A stretch of 64,000 nucleotides of DNA, taken from the NCBI GenBank assembly GCA_007644065.1, contig VJWN01000007.1:1798001-1862000 (forward strand). Direction: 5' to 3'. The position numbers were made by a program, and so were the translations under genes. The DNA is from Margaritispora aquatica. Taxonomy: Eukaryota > Ascomycota > Leotiomycetes > Helotiales > Discinellaceae. Shown here in pieces: positions 58,000 to 64,000 of this stretch. The notes under the pieces are model-generated. The model made no database searches. It was not told the origin of the DNA and saw only the letters and a program-made list of their open reading frames with translations. Positions within the stretch are counted from its first letter, which is position 1, and every line of letters begins with the position of its first letter.

Positions 58000-60290
58000 T
58001 TACCAAGCCTCCCACATTTGAGCAGACATCGCTAGTAGGCGATTGAAAAGCTCTTCCCGCAGACCGATTGCAGTCAACTAAATGTCATTAGTATTTTATT
58101 TCAACTCTCTAAGAAAAAAAATTGAAACAAAAATGGAGACAATCCTTCGAAGTCATGCCGAATAAGCCTAGCTCGGGATCTCGCCTGTGTCAAACATAAC
58201 AGATGAACAGTAAAATAAACAAGCTTACCTGCTTCTTATTTCCCTCCTTATCCACAATCAAGAGACCATCAGTAACCTCTCTATCTGTAGCCCAGCCAAC
58301 TACCAGCTTTGTCTTCCAACCCAGCCCTCCAACCTTCTTAAGCTCCTGTATGTCAGCAATGGCGATTGAGAAAATAGGGTCGATATCCTCCTTATCGGTT
58401 GTCCAACTGAGAGCAGGACTAGTGGCAGTAGTCGTGATATAAGCGTGGCCTTTCTTGCCCTTGTAACGACAAGGAAAGTCGATAGGGCCAGCGGGTTTGG
58501 GAGGACTTGACTTCAATACTCCAAGCCGATTCTTGGCGTGCTCTGCACCAGCTGCAGCCTTCAACCTGTCGGTCCCCAGAATTGTCTCCACACCCCCTTT
58601 GGTAACTCCTCTGATTGCAGCGATGAATCGTCGACCGTGCTGCTTCTTTTGAGGTGCGTTCTCAGCTTCCTTTACAGATGCAGCGGCGTCAGGATGGATT
58701 GCACCAGCCATCTCTTCATCCGAAACACCTTCTAGTTGAGTCAGCTTGACTTTTTTGGGGGAGGTAGGGTGGTTCCACTTACCAAGATGCTTCAGGTTCT
58801 GTCCTGCAGTCGCATGAGCAGCATCTGGTGGCGCTGTCCCAGAATATGGTGGTGGTGGGAGAGGTGCCTTGTTTGCTTCTCCAATCCGAAGCAGAGTAAT
58901 TGTGAGTTGTGCATTAGTGGGAACTCCTTTAAGCAGCGTGTTTCTGATTTCAAGAAGCTTCTGCCAATGTGGGAATTTCCTGTTCAAAAACGAGAGTCCA
59001 CGCCAGATGATTGGATCTCCAAAGAACCCAAAGCCAACAAAAAAGCCATTCATCTTCATGAACATATATGAACTAGTGAACACTGAGATCAAGAGAACTG
59101 GTAACAGTACTGCTGCAAGTTTGAGACGAGGTTTCTCTTTTGGAAATGGAGAAGTGGGTGACAACGCATTTGCAAACCTCTCCCAACCATCAGATATGTC
59201 TGCGATACCATGCATCACGGGTCTCGTCTTTGACCACATAGTAGTAGATATTGGTTCCTTCGTCTTGTCGTGCTCAGCACCTGTCTTCTCACCAGAACTC
59301 TTATTCTTTGCATCTGCAGCTCCCAAACTGATGTTTGTCGGATCCGGAGCTCGGTCTTCGAGGCTACTGGCTCCCTCCACATCTCCATGTGGATCGCCTT
59401 GAGGATGCTTTCCTGCTGCGCTACTGATTGCAATCGAAGTAAAGCTGTTTACGAAATTCGTCGCTTCTTGCTCCACAGCTTCTCCCTGGTGTTTCTCTGG
59501 TGCTCCAGTCAAGCTGCTATCACTCCCAAGGACACCCGCAGTCGGTTTCTTGATACCACCGGTCTTTGAGTCGATCAATGCGATGGGAGCAGGTGGAAAG
59601 CAGTACGTTCTCGCAGGAGGGTATACGATAAGTACCATCAGAAAAGTAATAATTACTGGCATCAAGAAATCAATCGCCCATGCCACTGAATAAACAGCTG
59701 CGAATGCAATTGTCCTGTTGGTCTCTCTCCACGATCGAATACGGGCGATATGTTTCCAAAAGCCAACCATGCCAACACCAACGGTCATGTATAGTCGTTC
59801 GATATTGGCTCTCAACTTATCTGGAGAAAATTCCTCTTCATCTGCAATGTTCAAGTCTAAACCTCCAAGTGGAGGTACAGGAAGTGCCTTGACATGGTAC
59901 ATTTGCTGTATTGTATCAGCGAATGGCAATCACTTTTATGGAGATCTGGAATTCACAACTAACCTTGTTAAACCTTCTCAATAACGTCCATAGCTCTTCG
60001 TTAGGAAGACCTCCAACTAGTGGAGTTGGCACGTCTGCTGGGCTTTCGTTCCAACCTAAATCCTTGACTTCTGTCTGGTCATGGTTGAGTTGGGCAGCAC
60101 CCTTCTCTTCGTGGTCGGCATTTGCCAGCTCATGGCTATCTGTAGGATGGTCTTCTGGAGCAGCCTCAACTATCTCTGGACTGTCGACGTTTGGTCCATT
60201 GAGTACTTCGAATTCTTTCGGTTGTTGTGATTGAAGATGTCCCGAGACTGGGGTTACAATTGAAACAGGGTTGTTGGAAGTCGCAGACAT
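58000..60290 (-). CDS. DUF3292/GRAM-like fungal membrane protein
   Basis: Four exons (60290-59964, 59905-58783, 58731-58229, 58077-58000) close in frame to 676 residues. After an acidic Pro/Glu-rich N terminus and the VPTPLVGGLPNEELW block come two hydrophobic regions: AFAAVYSVAWAIDFLMPVIITFLMVLIVYPPA, and AAVLLPVLLISVFTSSYMF with GFGFFGDPIIWRG. The C-terminal region has a PH/GRAM-like pattern (CRYKGKKGHAYIT; IADIQELKKVGG; WATDREVTDGLLI). The final exon, recovered after a 151-nt intron (58078-58228; CTAAT branch, TTTAG acceptor), encodes LTAIGLREELFNRLLAM, which completes that domain. Exact function of the family is unknown; lipid-contact or membrane-tether roles are plausible only. The 51-nt intron at 58732-58782 is stop-free and 3n. 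Confidence 0.83.
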
Positions 60291-61439
60291 AGTCTTTCAC
60301 TTATTACTCCAGGGTTCTGTTAAGGTATGTAAGGTAGAGTTGAATAGCCCTGCACCTTGCCGAGGGATTAACAGATTAGGGAATTTCAAATCAATGGGAA
60401 AGTCAATGAGATAGCGATCATGTAACAAACTGTGAGTATCGGAGGATACTAGTATCATAGAAAAATCAGTATTTGGCCTGCAAATACCTGTATTGCATAA
60501 TGAATCGCTTCGAGATGTTATTGAGCAACAATTACGTCATCGACATCACTCCTCGGTTTGGATAGAGAGACATTCACTCTAGTCAAGAAAAGACTTCCAA
60601 ATAAAATGATAAACAAGCAAGATGATATTTGATCTCCATTGATGACACTACCCTCACCTCAGTGCTCAAACGCTCATATATTTTGGGAGGGTTCAAAATC
60701 CGAAGTCAATACCCAAGAAGCTTACCTAACCACAACTTCACCTCGTCTGATGGAATGGGAACGGGACTTTAGCGAGTAGCGGGGTAGCGGTTAATGGGTA
60801 GATCGTACGACAGCTGACAGGGCACATTCTTTGAGTCACGTTCATGACAGTGGGTAGAACTTCAACTTCAACTTGAGATGTGAAGGTACATTAGAGAAAA
60901 GTGAATACCGCCCAGCAATCAAAACTAAACGGTTTGGAACATTGTCCTCAATTTCAATTGCTTAAGGTGGTGAAAATGTTTGCACCAGTACAAGCAAAAT
61001 GCCGGTGCCTTCCTGTTGGCTGTTCCTTTAAGATGACGGTACAAACGGAACATCCCCCCGCCAGCACCACCTATTTTGATATGTGAGGTAAGGTGAGTAG
61101 AGACCACTTCAATACCGCGCAATTACTCAAAGTATGCTGTCCGGCACCTCTTTTGTTTACTTCGACTATTCAAACAGAAGTTTGGAAGTATGCTTTCATC
61201 CGGGCTTTAGATCCACCAACCTGCTCATCTTTCCCCGTGTTTGGGCATGTTTCTCGCTACGGAGAAACCTTTGTTGACGTCATTCCTCCATGAATATAAC
61301 CGTGCAACCAGCACATGTTGAACATTCCACATACTCTTTTGCTGTCTTCTCAATCAAAACAAGATCCAACTACCTGCTCTCTAATATCTAACTTCCAGCC
61401 TCCAGTAAACCTCATACCCACCAGACTCCATACTCCATC
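60291..61439. other. Divergent intergenic region, no feature recognised
   Basis: It carries the promoters of two genes transcribed away from each other. No other gene is supported. Confidence 0.5.
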
Positions 61440-62066
61440 ATGTCTGCCTCAAAGCCCATCCCCACTTCCACCTTCGTCAAGGAATCAGCTGTCATTGAGG
61501 CCCCCTTCTCTAGTGTCTGGCACATGATCAAGCTTGAGAACTTCGCTGATTTCTGGAGCGCCCTCTCTAAGAGCGAGACCGTCAAGGGTGCCTCGGCTGA
61601 TACTGATGTGGTGAAGTGGACTTTCAAGGATGGAACTGTTTTGGAGGTTAAGCAAGAAGAGCACTCGGTATGTTTCCCGTGACTATTCGTTTGCACCATG
61701 GTACAGTTCGATACATGACTACCTACCAACCCAAGTTATCATTCTTTCTGACGACTAACCCTTCCCAAGAGCATCGAGCACTATGTCACATTCTCTGTTA
61801 TTTCTGCTCAGCCGGAACTTGAATATTCGTCCGTTATGAGCACTGTCCGTTGTTTCCCTGTCACCACGGGTAAGAATGAGGGTCATACCTTCATTCAATG
61901 GACCGGAAACTTTTCTAGCGATGCTAGTGCTGGTATGTCACTCCTTTGATATGTTTGATGCCTTTAGTCTGAATCTGGAACTAACTTGTTAGGTGTTATC
62001 GCTGATGCCGGTTTCAAGCGTAGAGAGGCCTTGGCTGATCTTGCAAAGGCTGTTGCAAAGAAGTGA
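61440..62066 (+). CDS. SRPBCC (START/Bet v 1-like) ligand-binding protein
   Basis: Three exons (61440-61667, 61770-61932, 61993-62066) give 154 residues. The order matches SRPBCC/polyketide-cyclase-like folds: a first beta strand FVKESAVIEAPFSSVW, then alternating strands, and a long C-terminal amphipathic helix (DAGFKRREALADLAKAVAKK). Members form a hydrophobic pocket for lipids or small aromatic molecules; here ligand and any enzyme activity are unknown. No signal peptide or membrane segment is seen, so it is probably cytosolic. All three splice joins keep frame exactly and the donors/acceptors are consensus, so the model is firm even though the substrate is not. Confidence 0.82.
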
Positions 62067-62622
62067 GCATGATTGTTCAAGGGCAGTAAGGCATGAGGGT
62101 TGAAGCAAGGTCTCTACCACGACTACAGAGCTCAGATTAGCTAGGAAGCATTGGGGATTGTTTCAGTATGCTTGTGATCAGAGGCGGCACATCGCCATGA
62201 GTGTCCTTAAAAGTAAAGTGATTTTTTCCCCAGGATTTTGTTCAAGATTTGTGATGTCTGCTAACCCCATTGGTCCACTTATCACGAGTGTGTAAAAATG
62301 CGAGAGTAAAATACACTTCTTTCATTATTTATTTATTTATTTATTCTTGGTACACAAGTTTTCTCTGATCTTTGTTTCTACTCATAATTCTTGATAGCTT
62401 TGTTCTAAAACAATGATCTTTGATGCTTCAAAGAAGGTGCTAAATTTTCCTGTTCTTTACAGAACAACTGATGCATATTTATACCTGTTGAGAGCCCCAA
62501 TCTCTTATGCACACTCACGCAATCATTTGAATACTTTTACTTCACTCGCTCTACACTGGTTGTAGTTATCTTTTTTCTGTATTTATTCACCTTCTTTTCA
62601 TTTATTTCTTCTTAGTACCACT
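62067..62622. other. Intergenic, no feature recognised
   Basis: It holds the 3' region of the SRPBCC gene and a TTATT pentamer run (about 62325-62344). No gene is supported. Confidence 0.5.
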
Positions 62623-63661
62623 ATGTTCAATCCATATATTTCTGCTTCGGATATTGAATCTTCATCTACAGTCGAGAGAAATAGAACATTCGTAATTCAT
62701 CTCCCTGAAGGTAATGGCAAAGGCTACATTCTCAGCAAGCCGATCACACACGGATCGCAAGGTCAAGTATATTTTGTTCGTTCTCTTGATGACGGTAAAA
62801 CTTACGTTCGCAAAAAGTGCATGGACTTAGGCCCAGACACATCTACCGAGCAGAATTTCTTTCACCTTCTTCCGTCTTTCATCGCACCAGCGCTCGTTCG
62901 CAACATCCAGCATCCTGGACAAGGAAAGGTAATCTATTACGAATTCTGTAATGGCGGTGATTTACGGGGCATGATTCGTCGGTGAAAGAAGGGAGGACTC
63001 ATATCACGGAGGCCCTTTACTGGGGAATACACCTCTCAGCTAATCAGAATATGTGCCTAACTTCACTCTGAATGGATGCCCGAAAATGGCGCACAAGATT
63101 ACTGGCAGCCGATAGTGCACCAGGACATACATCCAGATAATGTATTTCTACGCTGGAATTACGCCGACGATGTTTTACCCCAATTCCTGCTCGGCATGGG
63201 CCCTGGGAATCCTGATAGAGGATAATCTGAAAACAAGCCCTGGTCGTTTTCGCAGACTTCAGCTGAAGGAAATTGAGTCCTTCAGTCGATCGCTCCAGAA
63301 CATCAACAACGAGAAATCTGCATCTTCAAAATCTGCAGTGCAGGCGTTCACGAAGCTGGGTAAGGAAGCTGAGGCGGCGGATAAGAAGAAGAGAGGTGTT
63401 GTTTTTGCGCAGTATATCGCAGAGCGATATATTCCGTTGGCAAAGCAGAACCTCGTACGTCTGCAGACGGACGAACCTATTGACTACAGGTGGGCTAAGG
63501 CTCCAAGGATCGTGGGATATCCTACTTTTAGTGAAACTGATTTGATGAAAAGTTTCCGCGAATGGACGCGTGAGAAGAATGCTAATCGGCGTCTTCGCCA
63601 GCCTTGGGGTTGGATAGAGGCTGGTGGGGTGGAACGGAATGTTAGAAAAGTTGCGAAATGA
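62623..63661 (+). pseudogene. Broken protein-kinase-like gene
   Basis: An ATG-started segment (62623-62985) carries an N-lobe: a Gly-loop-like GSQGQV, VRKK, and the hinge YYEFCNGGDLRGMI. The frame stops at TGA 62983-62985. The next conserved-looking text, KEGRTHITEALYWG, lies in another frame, and the catalytic-loop-like HQDIHPDNVFLRW (63118-63156, His/Gln/Asp instead of HRD) lies in a third setting; DFG is not found after it. The C-terminal half is an open stretch to 63661. At least two frame breaks separate parts of one kinase-like domain, so either introns are hidden or, more likely, it is a decayed gene. Kinase identity is by motif only. Confidence 0.68.
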
Positions 63662-64000
63662 AAGGCAGGTCGTGGCTTAAGATTACCTAGTAGCCGCATT
63701 TAGTGTCCACAACTCTTATACTTTTAGAAAAACTTTCAAAAAATGCATAACACTAAATACTTTACTCATCCAATACGAGTTCATTCTCCAAACATTCCCA
63801 AGCTCTCGCAACTTTGATTCGCCTCCAATTACATCGCAGCATTGCTAGCACCATAGCTATGGATGATTTTGTCCATATATTACCCGTTCAACCTCCTTCA
63901 CGATCAGGAGAATATAAAAAGATATAAGCCCGGCGCGTTCTACCCTGTGTTTCTTGGTGACACCTTCAAGGAGGGATAATACAAAATACATCACAAACTC
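63662..64000. other. Window end, no feature recognised
   Basis: AT-rich sequence with no supported gene reaches the right edge. Confidence 0.5.

Noticed and set aside
1..64000. CRISPR array, insertion sequence, phage or operon-like defence system
   Set aside because: All genes recognised are fungal with introns. No repeat-spacer array, transposase or terminal inverted repeats were noticed in this reading, though a systematic search was not possible.

Overview
The window looks like chromosomal DNA of a filamentous ascomycete (Pezizomycotina). Genes are split by many short introns (about 45-150 nt) with GT donors, CTAAC/CTGAC-like branch sites and YAG acceptors. The recognisable products are fungal: a Zn2Cys6 regulator, a SUR7/PalI protein, a DUF3292-type protein, an Hsp88-type chaperone and a monopolin subunit. 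A leotiomycete is plausible, but that is a guess from protein flavour only. One ambiguous base (N at 19355) shows this is draft assembly. Intron-exon structures below were built by hand from splice signals and frame continuity; where frames close exactly across several introns I treat the model as good.

Layout. 1-7985 holds no convincing gene: it is rich in microsatellites and short tandem repeats and ends in a pyrimidine-rich leader before a family-2 glycosyltransferase (7986-10665). Next come an Hsp110/Sse1-type chaperone (11800-14258), a Ser/Thr-rich single-pass membrane protein (15194-16280, minus), a GT4-like glycosyltransferase (17619-18971), a secreted M43 metalloprotease (19812-20747), a small secreted Cys-rich protein (21918-22312, minus), a second single-pass membrane glycoprotein (23127-24036, minus), cystathionine beta-lyase (24602-26021, minus), and the divergent pair MSP1 (26621-28036, minus) and CSM1/PCS1 (28466-30045, plus).

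30-46 kb is more accessory in character: a membrane acyltransferase-3 protein (31960-34240), two divergent type-B carboxylesterases (34411-36018 secreted; 38074-39848 without signal peptide), a putative mitochondrial SMP/LEA-like repeat protein (40076-40678), a secreted TAP-like serine hydrolase (41388-43221) and a Zn2Cys6 transcription factor (43871-45638). 46-55 kb is mostly housekeeping: a BTB plus bromodomain protein (46119-48121), TIM21 (48684-49534), the ArfGAP GLO3 (50013-51798), a SUR7/PalI protein (53214-54293) and an unrecognised conserved-looking protein (54782-55630). 56-64 kb has a small unrecognised gene (56719-57537), a DUF3292/GRAM-like membrane protein (58000-60290), an SRPBCC lipid-binding-fold protein (61440-62066) and a broken protein-kinase-like gene (62623-63661).

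How they fit together. There is no obvious operon-like system or biosynthetic backbone enzyme. The best functional groupings are mitochondrial outer-membrane quality control (MSP1) and inner-membrane import (TIM21), cell-surface or glycan functions (GT2, GT4, SUR7, the two single-pass proteins), and a possible secreted-hydrolase neighbourhood (two esterases, TAP hydrolase, acyltransferase, Zn2Cys6 factor). The items I find most worth a second look are the bromodomain whose acetyl-lysine-binding Asn position is Trp, the four-repeat putative mitochondrial SMP protein, the 8-bp GTCAA repeat arrays upstream of the GT2 gene, and the stop-free, 3n-length introns. I did not find a clear novel multi-gene system.
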